DNA from: Bog-159 sp049520215
Lineage (GTDB): Bacteria; Acidobacteriota; Terriglobia; Bryobacterales; Bryobacteraceae
Length of the DNA: 64,000 nt
Assembly (NCBI GenBank): GCA_049520215.1
Contig: JBEKPZ010000009.1
Location: 5,718 to 69,717 of the forward strand
Direction: 5' to 3'
In this document: positions 36,155 to 44,278 of the stretch, in pieces
How positions within the stretch are numbered: position 1 is the stretch's first letter
Layout: each line of letters opens with the position of its first letter
The notes under the pieces: model-generated
What the model was told of the DNA's origin: nothing
The model's database searches: none
What the model saw: only the letters and a program-made list of their open reading frames with translations
Translations under genes and position numbers: made by a program

Positions 36155-36323
36155 CGGCCTGGCCATTCCCGACGCCGCCCTGGAGCGCATCGCGCAATCG
36201 CTCGACACCCTGGAAGCGGACTTCCGCCCGCTGATGCGCGCCCTCCCGCCGGAGACCGAACCGGCCCTCGCCTTCCGCGCCGAACTGAGCCACGACCGTA
36301 AGGGAGTGGAGGATCTCGCGTGA
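36108..36323 (+). CDS. GatC/AtzG-like small amidase-partner protein
   Basis: A 71-residue helical protein placed directly before an amidase, as GatC is before GatA. The segment LEADFRPLMRALPPETEPALAFRAE resembles both GatC and the AtzG-like family that forms complexes with AtzE-type amidases. The start overlaps YihY by 47 bases and the stop overlaps the amidase GTG (GTGA), so translation is coupled. The last residues SHDRKGVEDLA are encoded by the GNRA-like hairpin repeat at 36287-36309. Confidence 0.65.
   Translation: MSTDWKKDWKKIARANGLAIPDAALERIAQSLDTLEADFRPLMRALPPETEPALAFRAELSHDRKGVEDLA
36287..36309 (+). repeat. GNRA-like hairpin repeat inside the GatC-like gene
   Basis: GAG, then CCAC-GA-CC-GTAA-GG-GA-GTGG. 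Relative to the array at 27051 the outer stem changed from CCGC/GCGG to CCAC/GTGG, a compensating change on both sides. It encodes the C-terminus of the protein. Confidence 0.75.
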
Positions 36324-37696
36324 CGCTGCTCGAAGCCGCCGCCGCGCTGCGACGGCGCGAAATCTCCTCCGCGGAACTGACCGCCGCCGCCCTCCAGCGC
36401 ATCGAGCGCCTCAATCCCTCCACCAACGCCATGCAAACCGTGATGGCCGACGCTGCCCGCGAGCAAGCCAAACAGGCCGACGAAGAACTGGCGCGCGGCG
36501 AAGACCGCGGTCCCCTGCATGGCATTCCCGTCGCGGTCAAAGACCTCTTCTCGACCAAAGGCGTGCGCACCACCGGCGGCTCAAGCCTGTTCGCGGATCA
36601 TGTCCCGGACCACGATGCCGCCGTCGTCGAATCGCTATGCGCCGGCGGCGCGGTGCTGGTTGGCAAGACCGGCATGCACGAGTTAGCCTACGGCATCACT
36701 TCCAGCAATCCGCACTTCGGCGCGATCCGTAACCCGTGGGATCGGGACCGCATCCCAGGCGGCTCCAGCGGTGGATCGGCCGCCGCCGTCGCTGCAGGCA
36801 TGGTCTCGATGGCCATGGGCAGCGACACCGGTGGTTCCATTCGCATCCCCGCTTCCTTCTGCGGAGTGGTCGGATTGAAGCCCACCTACGGCCGCGTCAG
36901 CCGTTACGGCACAATGCCGCTGGGCTTCTCGCTCGACCATATGGGCCAGCTCACCCGCTCGGTCCGCGACGCCGGCGCCGTGCTCAATATAATCGCCGGC
37001 TACGATCCTCGCGACGACACATCTTCCCGCCGCCCCGTCGAGAACTACGTGCCGGATATCGAGCCCACCATCCGCGGCCTGCGCATCGGCCTCCCGGAGA
37101 ACTTCTACTTCGAACGCCTCGACCCGGACGTGGACGCCGCCGTGCGCGCCGCCTTCCATGCCGCCGAATCGCACGGCGCCGAAATCGTCCCGCTGCGCGT
37201 GCCGGATATCGCCGCCCTCAACACCGTGGCGCGCGTCATCCTGCTGGCGGAAGCCTCCGCCCTGCTCGAGCCGCACCTGGAGCAGCGCGATCGCTTCGGC
37301 CCCGACGTGCTGGCCCTGCTCGATCAGGGCCGCTTGCTCCCAGCCACCGATTACATCAACGCGCAGCGCTTGCGCCGCGCCATGCAGCGCCAATTCGCGG
37401 ACCTGTGGTCGCGCGTGGATTGCCTGTTCACCCCCACCACCCCCATCACCGCGCCGCGCATCGGCGAGACAGCCACCACCATCGGCGGCCAAAGCCAAGA
37501 TGTGCGGCTGGCTACCACCCGCCTGGTGCGCGCCATCAACGCGCTGGGCTTGCCTGCCGTGTCCGTTCCGTGCGGCGCGGATCGCCGCGGCCTGCCCATC
37601 GGCCTGCAGATCGTGGGCCAGCCCTTCGCCGAAGCCCTCATTCTGCGCGTCGCGCAGGCGCTGGTCCCGGCGGAGGTCCCTGTACCCCGTCTATAA
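36320..37696 (+). CDS. Amidase signature enzyme (GatA/AtzE-like)
   Basis: 458 residues. The Ser-cisSer-Lys triad can be placed: K74 in AVKDLF, cis-Ser S149 in IPGGSSGGSAAAVAAG, nucleophile S173 in GSDTGGSIRIPA. It hydrolyses or transfers amide nitrogen. With the preceding GatC-like gene it could be GatA, but no gatB is present in the window, so an AtzE-type hydrolase is equally possible. The last codons overlap the -10 box of the next gene. The GTG start overlaps the stop of the small partner gene. Confidence 0.87.
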   Translation: MTLLEAAAALRRREISSAELTAAALQRIERLNPSTNAMQTVMADAAREQAKQADEELARGEDRGPLHGIPVAVKDLFSTKGVRTTGGSSLFADHVPDHDAAVVESLCAGGAVLVGKTGMHELAYGITSSNPHFGAIRNPWDRDRIPGGSSGGSAAAVAAGMVSMAMGSDTGGSIRIPASFCGVVGLKPTYGRVSRYGTMPLGFSLDHMGQLTRSVRDAGAVLNIIAGYDPRDDTSSRRPVENYVPDIEPTIRGLRIGLPENFYFERLDPDVDAAVRAAFHAAESHGAEIVPLRVPDIAALNTVARVILLAEASALLEPHLEQRDRFGPDVLALLDQGRLLPATDYINAQRLRRAMQRQFADLWSRVDCLFTPTTPITAPRIGETATTIGGQSQDVRLATTRLVRAINALGLPAVSVPCGADRRGLPIGLQIVGQPFAEALILRVAQALVPAEVPVPRL

Positions 37697-37697
37697 T
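37692..37697 (+). promoter_or_regulatory. -10 box of the second Gfo/Idh/MocA gene
   Basis: A perfect TATAAT six bases before the ATG at 37704 and overlapping the amidase stop codon, indicating an independent and probably leaderless promoter. Confidence 0.55.
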
Positions 37698-37703
37698 CAC
37701 CAC

Positions 37704-39017
37704 ATGGAAATTACCCGACGCACTTTACTGCAAGCCGGCGCGCTGCTCGCCGCCGCTGCGCCCTCCGCCCGTCCCGCTCCCAGCGACCGCATCGCAGTCG
37801 GGGTGATCGGAACGGGTGCGCGTGGGCAGGAGTTGATGGACGCGCTCCAGCAGCATCCGCAGGCCGAAATCGTGGGCCTCGTCGATGCCTACAAAGGGCG
37901 CCTCGATCGCGCCCTCAGCCGCGTCAAGGGCGGCGCCGGCCGCGCCAAGATCTACCCAACGCATCGCGAATTGCTGGCGGAAAAATCCATCGACGCCGTG
38001 GTCGTCGCCATCCCCGACCATCTCCACAAGGCTGTCGTGGTGGACGCCCTGCGCGCGGGCAAGGACGTCTATTGCGAGAAGCCCCTGACCTATACCCCTG
38101 CCGAAGGTCTGGAGATCATTGCCGCGGCTGCCGCCGGCCGGCGCATCGTCCAAGTGGGCAGCCAGGGAGTCAGTTCCGACCTGGAAACCAAGGCCAAGAA
38201 AATGATCCAGGCCGGCAAACTCGGCCGCATCACCATGATTCATGCGGCCATCAATCGCAATACCGCATCCGGCGCTTGGATTTATCCCATCCCGCCGGAC
38301 GCCTCTCCGGAAACCGTGAACTGGGCCATGTTCCAGGGTTCCGCGTCCCCGCGCCCCTTCAGCCTGGAACGCTTCTTTCGCTGGCGCTGCTACCAGGAAT
38401 ACTCGGGCGGCATCGCCACCGATCTCTTCGTCCACCTGTGCACCGCCGTCAACTTCCTGATGGACGCCAAAATGCCCGCCCGCGCCATGGCCATGGGCGA
38501 GTTGTATCGCTGGAAGGAAAGCCGCGATGTGCCCGACACGCTCAACGCCATCCTGGAGTATCCCGAGGGCTTTACCGTGAACCTCAGCTCGTCGTTCAAT
38601 AACGAGTTGAATGCCGAAGCCGCCTTCCAGGTGCTCGGCACCGAAGGCAGCCTCACCATCGGCGGCGACGGTCTGGTCTTCTACCCGGAGAACGCCGTCG
38701 AAGATAACCGCTGGATCGTGGACGCCTGGGCGCAGCCGCTCGAAGACGCCTATTACAAGGACCCCAAGGTGATCGCCGCGGAAGTCGAGCCGGCCAAGCG
38801 CCCCCGCAAAGCGCCCGAGCATTTCAAAGACGAGGGACCCGAACCAACGGTCGCGCACTTCGGCCATTTCTTCGATTCCATCCGCTCGCGCCAGCCCTAT
38901 TGGGAGAATGAAGTCGCCGGCCACCATGCCGCCGCCTGCGCCCATATGATCAACCTTTCCGCGCAAGACCGCCGCCTGGTCGCCTGGGACTTCGCCAAAG
39001 ACCTGATCGCCGTGTAG
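37704..39017 (+). CDS. Exported Gfo/Idh/MocA family oxidoreductase (Tat signal)
   Basis: 437 residues. The N-terminus ITRRTLLQAGALLAAAAPSARPA is a twin-arginine signal, so the folded enzyme is probably exported with its cofactor. The Rossmann motif VGVIGTGARGQELMDAL follows, then EKPLTY at about 125-130. The C-terminal domain has YSGGIATDLFVHLCTAVNFLM and NLSSSFNNELNAEAAFQVLGTEGSL. Such Tat-exported members are abundant in Acidobacteria, Planctomycetes and Bacteroidetes and are linked to glycoside turnover, but the substrate is unknown. A longer in-frame ORF from 37158 re-reads the amidase and is rejected. Confidence 0.9.
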   Translation: MEITRRTLLQAGALLAAAAPSARPAPSDRIAVGVIGTGARGQELMDALQQHPQAEIVGLVDAYKGRLDRALSRVKGGAGRAKIYPTHRELLAEKSIDAVVVAIPDHLHKAVVVDALRAGKDVYCEKPLTYTPAEGLEIIAAAAAGRRIVQVGSQGVSSDLETKAKKMIQAGKLGRITMIHAAINRNTASGAWIYPIPPDASPETVNWAMFQGSASPRPFSLERFFRWRCYQEYSGGIATDLFVHLCTAVNFLMDAKMPARAMAMGELYRWKESRDVPDTLNAILEYPEGFTVNLSSSFNNELNAEAAFQVLGTEGSLTIGGDGLVFYPENAVEDNRWIVDAWAQPLEDAYYKDPKVIAAEVEPAKRPRKAPEHFKDEGPEPTVAHFGHFFDSIRSRQPYWENEVAGHHAAACAHMINLSAQDRRLVAWDFAKDLIAV

Positions 39018-39030
39018 CGAGGCAGGCGCC

Positions 39031-40063
39031 ATGAAACCGCGAAGACCAGCCAAGCGACCGGATCGAGCGGTGGCCCCAGCCCAAGAGCCAGCCGCATTGC
39101 TGGCCGACTTGCGGGAGTTGATCCTGCACGCCCGCGAAGGCGTGGCGCGGGCCGTGGACTCGGGGCTCACTACCCTGTACTGGCACGTGGGCCGGCGCAT
39201 CCGGCAAGACATCCTGAAGGAAGCGCGGGCGGACTACGGAGCGCAGGTCGTGTCCGCACTGAGTGCACAATTATCCGCCGAGTTCGGACGCGGCTTCTCG
39301 CGGCGCAATCTCTTCAACATGGTGCGCTTTGCCGAGGTCTTCCCGGATCCCCGAATTGTGCAGCCATTGGCTGCACAATTGAGTTGGACCCACTTCTCGC
39401 TCATTATCTACCTGGACGACCCGCTCCAGCGCGACTTCTACGCCGAGATGTGCCGCATTGAGGGCTGGAACAAGCGCACGCTGGGAAAAAAGATCGGCTC
39501 TATGCTCTTCGAGCGCACAGCACTGTCGCGCAAGCCGGAAAAGCTCGCGGCGATGGAACTCAAACAATTGCGCGAGGAAGACAAACTCACCCCCGATCTG
39601 GTCTTCCGCGATCCCTATCTCCTCGATTTCCTCGGATTGAAAGACACTTACGCGGAGAAGGATCTGGAAGCGGCCATCCTCCGGGAGATGGAGGCGTTCA
39701 TCCTCGAACTCGGCGTGGGGTTCTGCTTCGTGGCACGCCAGCAGAGGATGCAAATCGAAGCTCCGCCGCTTGATCGCGATTGAGCTGAAGCTCGGCAAGT
39801 TCGAGGCGGCGGATAAAGGCCAGATGGAGCTCTATCTGGGCTGGCTCAAGCGGTATGCTTGCGAGCCGGACGAGGCCGAACCTCCGGGCATGATCCTTTG
39901 CGCAGGCAAAAGCGAGGAACACATCGCGCTGCTTGAGATTCAAAAGAGCGGCATTCACGTGGCCAGCTACTGGGCCGATGCGCTGCCGAGGAAGGAACTG
40001 GAGCGCAAACTCCACGAGGCCGTGCGCCTGGCCCGTGCGCGCCTGGAGGCAGCCAAGGACTGA
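39031..40063 (+). pseudogene. Broken YhcG/DUF1016-type PD-(D/E)XK nuclease
   Basis: The first part (39031-39783) encodes a DUF1016 N-terminal domain (LLADLRELILHAREGVARAVDSGLTTLYWHVGRRI; FSRRNLFNMVRFAEVFP; AAQLSWTHFSLIIYLDD) and the start of the nuclease domain (FILELGVGFCFVARQQRM). The second part is in another frame and resumes at about 39749 with KLRRLIAIELKLGKFEAADKGQMELYLGWL, up to 40063. Family members have a block with the catalytic Asp (form DFxLDLLFYHR) between these; here it is missing, deleted around 39745-39750, shifting the frame. The nuclease is therefore probably inactive. It sits between an oxidoreductase and the sigma factor and was likely a defence or recombination accessory gene. 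Confidence 0.85.
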
Positions 40064-40106
40064 GCGCAAGGCCTGCTCGCCCCGCCGTGCGATACTAAAA
40101 GAAAGG

Positions 40107-40724
40107 ATGCCAGCCACCAGCCAGATCCCGGATGAAACCGCGGTCCTCCTGCAGGCTCGCGAAGGCGACGCCAAGGCCTTCTCGGAATTGGTGCGCCGTT
40201 ACGAGAACAAGATCTTCCGCCTGGCCATGCACATCACCCAGAACCGCGAAGACGCCGAAGACGTCTTGCAGGAGACCTTCCTCAAAGCCTACGAGCACCT
40301 CGATCAGTTCCAGGGCAATTCGAAGTTCTATACCTGGATCGTGCGCATCGCCGTCAACCAGGCGCTGATGAAACTGCGCAAGCGCAAGACCGATAAAACC
40401 GTGTCGATGGACGAAACCATCGACACCGGCGAGGACACCGTGGCGCGCGAAATTGCCGCCTGGGACGAGAACCCGGAGCAGCGCTACTCCCGCGAGGAGA
40501 TGAGCCAGATTCTCAACACCGCCGTGGATAGCCTGACACCGCCCTATCGCGCGGTTTTCGTGCTGCGGGATATCGAAGAGCTCTCTACCGAAGAAACCGC
40601 CGAGGCCCTCGATTTGTCCATCCCGGCGGTCAAGAGCCGGCTGTTGCGCGCGCGCCTCCAACTCCGCGATAAGTTGACCCGTTTCTTCAAGCATAAGGAG
40701 GATGACGCCTTTGCTTACATGTAA
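40107..40724 (+). CDS. ECF-type RNA polymerase sigma factor
   Basis: 205 residues. Region 2 (SELVRRYENKIFRLAMHITQNREDAEDVLQETFLKAYEHLDQFQGNSKFYTWIVRIAVNQAL) and region 4 (LTPPYRAVFVLRDIEELSTEETAEALDLSIPAVKSRLLRARLQLR) are complete, with no region 3. The ATG at 40107 after GAAAGG is used; an in-frame start at 39933 lies inside the nuclease remnant. It overlaps the anti-sigma gene by 23 bases, so the pair is co-expressed. The stimulus is not evident. Confidence 0.95.
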   Translation: MPATSQIPDETAVLLQAREGDAKAFSELVRRYENKIFRLAMHITQNREDAEDVLQETFLKAYEHLDQFQGNSKFYTWIVRIAVNQALMKLRKRKTDKTVSMDETIDTGEDTVAREIAAWDENPEQRYSREEMSQILNTAVDSLTPPYRAVFVLRDIEELSTEETAEALDLSIPAVKSRLLRARLQLRDKLTRFFKHKEDDAFAYM

Positions 40725-40953
40725 GCAGTTCTTGCAGGAACTCAGCGATTATCTGGACGAGAACGTGGACGCGGAGATCCGGGCTAAGTTGGAACATCAC
40801 ATTACCGAGTGTCCCAACTGCTGGGTGGTCTGCGACACCACGAAGAAGACCATCCGCATCTACAAAGGGATGGAGACGCATCCAATTTCGCCGGAAATCG
40901 AATCGCGCCTGCTAGCCGCGCTTGAAAAGAAGATGGCGGCTCATCCCAAGTAG
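40702..40953 (+). CDS. Zinc-finger anti-sigma factor
   Basis: An 83-residue protein with the ZAS motif H33-x3-C37-x2-C40 (HITECPNC). It has no transmembrane segment, so it is a soluble, probably redox- or zinc-responsive anti-sigma factor, binding the ECF sigma encoded upstream. Its stop lies one base from that of the convergent secreted-protein gene. Confidence 0.85.
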   Translation: MTPLLTCKQFLQELSDYLDENVDAEIRAKLEHHITECPNCWVVCDTTKKTIRIYKGMETHPISPEIESRLLAALEKKMAAHPK

Positions 40954-40954
40954 A

Positions 40955-42049
40955 TCACTTGGGTGGCTGCGGCGGAGGCGGCGGCGCCTTGGTCTTATCG
41001 TCGGGCAATTGCTCGGCGTCGAACTTGATCACCGCGTCGGCCGAGAACTTGCGATAGAGCCGGAATTCCTTCACGTTCTTGCTCCAGAGCCTGCCCCCGT
41101 GCATGCGCACATCGACGCTCAACGGCAGCAGGAATTCGCTGTCTCCGATCTTGGTGAAATCGTAGTCCAGCGTCTCACTCGCCTGCTGCACGGGAAACGA
41201 CGGCGGGATGCTATCGGCTTCCTTCGTAATCCGCATGATCGTGTCGAGCTCTTTGTCCACAAAAATCGAACCATGGTAGCCGGCAATCACAGTCACTCCC
41301 GGATCCTTCTCATCCTGCGCGGAGTGAATGCTGAAGTCCGAGTATTCCAGCGGCACACGGTAAGAGAAGACATGCATGCGCCGCTTGTGCAGCGTAGCCC
41401 AGCGTTCCCACTGGAGGCGTGTATTGCTCTTCGGGTTGAAGATTCGCTCCATGGTAGTGCCGAAGTCGCCGGTCGATGTGGCGCCGCCGACCGATGCATA
41501 CCCGCCTTCGGTGATCACGCGATCGTTCTGCGAAATCAGCTTGTAATCTTCCTTCTGGTTGAAATAGCTGAGCCGTGCCGTGATGATATCCGTAGGCCGC
41601 CACGAGTCCCGTCCGGTCGTGTCGACATAGCGGCGGGTCTGCTCCAGGCAGATGAAATCGGGAAGCCTGTGCGTATAGTTGACGGCGTAGTCGCGCACCT
41701 CGTCCAGCAGCTTGGCCTGATCTTCCGACGAGGGCGGGGGCGGTGGAACATACACCGGCTTCGGAGCCGGCGGCTGCGCCTCTGGAAGAGCGGCCGATTC
41801 GGTCGCCAGCGCCTTCAGCACCGCCACGGTTTTCGGGCCTGCGCCCTGGCCTTGCAGCGCTTCCACGGTGGCCAGGTCCATGCGTTCCGACAGCTTCATC
41901 TTGCGCAGCGTTTCGGCGACTTCCTTGTCCGGGTTCTTGAGTTGGACGGCGGACTGGACGAACTGCTTGATCTGCTCAACCGTGTAGCCTGAAGCAGCCC
42001 AAGCGGCCAAACACATCACATATACGGCAGCGATGCGGCAAAACCTCAT
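40955..42049 (-). CDS. Secreted protein of unknown function
   Basis: 364 residues with a signal peptide (1-20). An N-terminal helical part (YTVEQIKQFVQSAVQLKNPDKEVAETLRKMKLSERMD) leads to a proline-rich linker (PPAPKPVYVPPPPPSS, about 92-107). A beta-rich domain of about 240 residues follows, then a C-terminal PPPPPQPPK tail. Similar proteins occur in Acidobacteria, but I know of no function. It is a likely periplasmic or surface protein, downstream of the VWA gene on the same strand with a 51-base gap. Confidence 0.6.
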   Translation of the reverse strand: MRFCRIAAVYVMCLAAWAASGYTVEQIKQFVQSAVQLKNPDKEVAETLRKMKLSERMDLATVEALQGQGAGPKTVAVLKALATESAALPEAQPPAPKPVYVPPPPPSSEDQAKLLDEVRDYAVNYTHRLPDFICLEQTRRYVDTTGRDSWRPTDIITARLSYFNQKEDYKLISQNDRVITEGGYASVGGATSTGDFGTTMERIFNPKSNTRLQWERWATLHKRRMHVFSYRVPLEYSDFSIHSAQDEKDPGVTVIAGYHGSIFVDKELDTIMRITKEADSIPPSFPVQQASETLDYDFTKIGDSEFLLPLSVDVRMHGGRLWSKNVKEFRLYRKFSADAVIKFDAEQLPDDKTKAPPPPPQPPK

Positions 42050-42100
42050 ATATCCTATTGTCGTATAAAACCGCGATCGGGTTTCCGAAAGTAGCGGCTC

Positions 42101-44278
42101 TCAGCCGGTCTTGCGCGCCGGATCGGCGGGGGCCGGAGGCTTTGAATCCGCCTCGTCGGCCAGCACCACGATCGAACTTCTGGGGAACGCAAACTTGTGC
42201 CCGAGCTGATCGATCACGTTTACCTGGCACACATATTCGCCCGCCGGCAAGGTCTTCAACAGCGTTTGCAGCCGCAACGGCACCACGCCCTGGCGCTTGG
42301 CGTTGATGCGGTTGACCCGCACAGCCGGTGTTTCCATCACCTTCTTATCACCCTGATAGAAGGCCACGGTGGCTGTGACACTGGCGATGCCGGCGCCCTG
42401 GCCCTGGTTCTGGCCTTGCGACTGCGCGGGGAACTGCATCACGCCGGGGTCGTAAAGCTCCAGGTAGACCGACAGCTTCTGTCCGGGTCGGAAGACTCGC
42501 GTCACGTTGGGCATGATCTTCTGGCCGGCGTCGTCGATCAGCGGATCTTCCGCCACCAGCTTCTTGCTGTTCTTCGCGCCGGCGATCTGTTCCTTCACGG
42601 CCTGCACCTGGTTACTCAAGATCACCGAGCTCAGCCGCAGCGTGTTTCCCGAGCCTAGATCCGGAACCACAAAAGGCGCTTGGAACGTGCCGGCCTTACC
42701 CTCGCCGTTCTCGCGCGCCACAAACTTCAAAGTGTACTTGCCCGGCCCGAGGGTAAACCCGGTGTCGTATTGGATCTGCTTGCGCGTGACCTCCCCGACC
42801 GTGGTGGACGCCACCTTGAGAGGAATCGTGTCGCGCACCGCCGAAGCCTGCCGCCCGCGCGCATCGCGGACCTCACCGATGAAATCCATCTCGGTGGCCG
42901 CCTTGGCGCCCTTGTTGCGGAACGCCAATGCCGAACCCGGGATACGCACCGAGATAGGCACGAAGTACTTACCCTTTCCCAGGCGGAAATAATCGACTTC
43001 CACCGCGATCGGCAGATCGGTCACCGGGTTGTCGCTTTCGAGCGCCTCCTGCAACTGCGCTTCTTTGTTGGTGCCGGTCATCTTGGCGAACGTGGTGGGC
43101 GCATAGTAGCCCTGGCGGTAATCCAGCTTGGCGCGCAGGTCGCCCGCCTTAGGGGCCAGCTTCACCTGGATGCGGCGGTACTTGCCGTCCTCGGCGGCGT
43201 TGGTGCTGGCATAAGTCAGCATGTAATAGCTGTTGATATCCTTCTGCACCTGAGTCATGCCCAGTGTAAGATCGTTGGAATCGAGCAGCGCCTTGCCGCC
43301 GGTGTCGGCCGCCAGCGTATCCAGAGTCTCCTGCGTGTTATGGAAGGTGTCCGACAACGACGTTTGCGCCGAGCCGCTGTACATGTTCGATCCCACCGAG
43401 GCCGCCTGGCTCGCGTCTCCGGCGGGCGCGGTAGCCGTCAAGCCGCGCGCGTCGATCGGATAGAAGGCCACGTTCGCCCGGATGGCCGCGTTCACGGTGG
43501 CCTGAAGCTGCGACTGGTTGTCCACGCCCGTCTTTTGGATGCCGCTCGAGATATAGACCAGCGCCTTCTTCTCCGGATAGTGCGACAAACGGCGGGCGGC
43601 GTCTTCCAGCGCGGCCAGCTTACGGTCGGAATTGAAGATATTGAACTCGGTCTCGTCGGCCACGAACGATCCGCTGATGTCCTGCGCATCGGCGCCGGTG
43701 TCCGCCTGGGTGGACAACTCGCTCGCTTCGCCCACGTGAAAGGCGTGCAGCGTCGAGATCAACTGGTCGCGATCGGCGGTGAAATCCAGGACGGTTTTCA
43801 GATCGGTTCCGAAAGTCATGATCGAAACCATGTCACTCGTAGTCATCTGAGTGCCGAGGAACTTGATGGCGGCGTCTACGGAACGGACCTGCTCCTGCGG
43901 CTGCATCGACGAGATATCGAATAACATAACGATCAGCCGGCGATCGCGCAGATCCTCCTTCGTAGGCGCCACGGGCGCAGGCGCGGCCGGAGCCGGCTTG
44001 GGCGCCTCACGGGTCTGCAGCGTCTTCGCCGGCAGAATCGGCTCGAGCGGCTTGGTGTCCAGCTTCTGCAACTCGCAACTCTGCAAAGTCTGCAACTTAC
44101 CGTCTTCGTAAAGAAGGAAGTCGCTCTTGCCCAAGTTCCCGATGGCCGTGCCGTCGCGGCTGGTCACTGTTACATTGACCACTACCACATTAGCTGTGGT
44201 CGAGAAAGTCGGCAGTTGCTGAGAGCTCAACTGGCTGGCCAGCAGAGCGATGGTCACTACGATTGCCAGGTATTTCAA
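42101..44278 (-). CDS. Secreted VWFA-related protein (TIGR03436 type)
   Basis: 725 residues with a signal peptide (about 1-20). The acidobacterial VWFA-related domain (about 25-360) opens with VVVNVTVTSRDGTAIGNLGKSDFLLYEDGK. It has a MIDAS-like LFDISSM motif at D121, a metal-ion-dependent adhesion site that keeps the first Asp and Ser. Later YYMLTYASTNAAEDGKYRRIQVKL is the usual end of the domain. The C-terminal third is beta-rich. It starts at TTG 44278, overlapping the TonB receptor stop (TTGA), so the two products are made together. It probably acts outside the inner membrane as a binding or adhesion partner. Confidence 0.85.
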   Translation of the reverse strand: MKYLAIVVTIALLASQLSSQQLPTFSTTANVVVVNVTVTSRDGTAIGNLGKSDFLLYEDGKLQTLQSCELQKLDTKPLEPILPAKTLQTREAPKPAPAAPAPVAPTKEDLRDRRLIVMLFDISSMQPQEQVRSVDAAIKFLGTQMTTSDMVSIMTFGTDLKTVLDFTADRDQLISTLHAFHVGEASELSTQADTGADAQDISGSFVADETEFNIFNSDRKLAALEDAARRLSHYPEKKALVYISSGIQKTGVDNQSQLQATVNAAIRANVAFYPIDARGLTATAPAGDASQAASVGSNMYSGSAQTSLSDTFHNTQETLDTLAADTGGKALLDSNDLTLGMTQVQKDINSYYMLTYASTNAAEDGKYRRIQVKLAPKAGDLRAKLDYRQGYYAPTTFAKMTGTNKEAQLQEALESDNPVTDLPIAVEVDYFRLGKGKYFVPISVRIPGSALAFRNKGAKAATEMDFIGEVRDARGRQASAVRDTIPLKVASTTVGEVTRKQIQYDTGFTLGPGKYTLKFVARENGEGKAGTFQAPFVVPDLGSGNTLRLSSVILSNQVQAVKEQIAGAKNSKKLVAEDPLIDDAGQKIMPNVTRVFRPGQKLSVYLELYDPGVMQFPAQSQGQNQGQGAGIASVTATVAFYQGDKKVMETPAVRVNRINAKRQGVVPLRLQTLLKTLPAGEYVCQVNVIDQLGHKFAFPRSSIVVLADEADSKPPAPADPARKTG

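Noticed and set aside
36320..37696. Reading the amidase as a definite GatA of a GatCAB complex
   Set aside because: No gatB lies nearby and the small partner also resembles AtzG, so the tRNA role is not supported by this window.
39354..39380. Perfect 12-base inverted repeat (AATTGTGCAGCC, loop ATT)
   Set aside because: It falls in codons for the conserved VQxLxAQLSW segment of the DUF1016 domain, so protein conservation can explain it.
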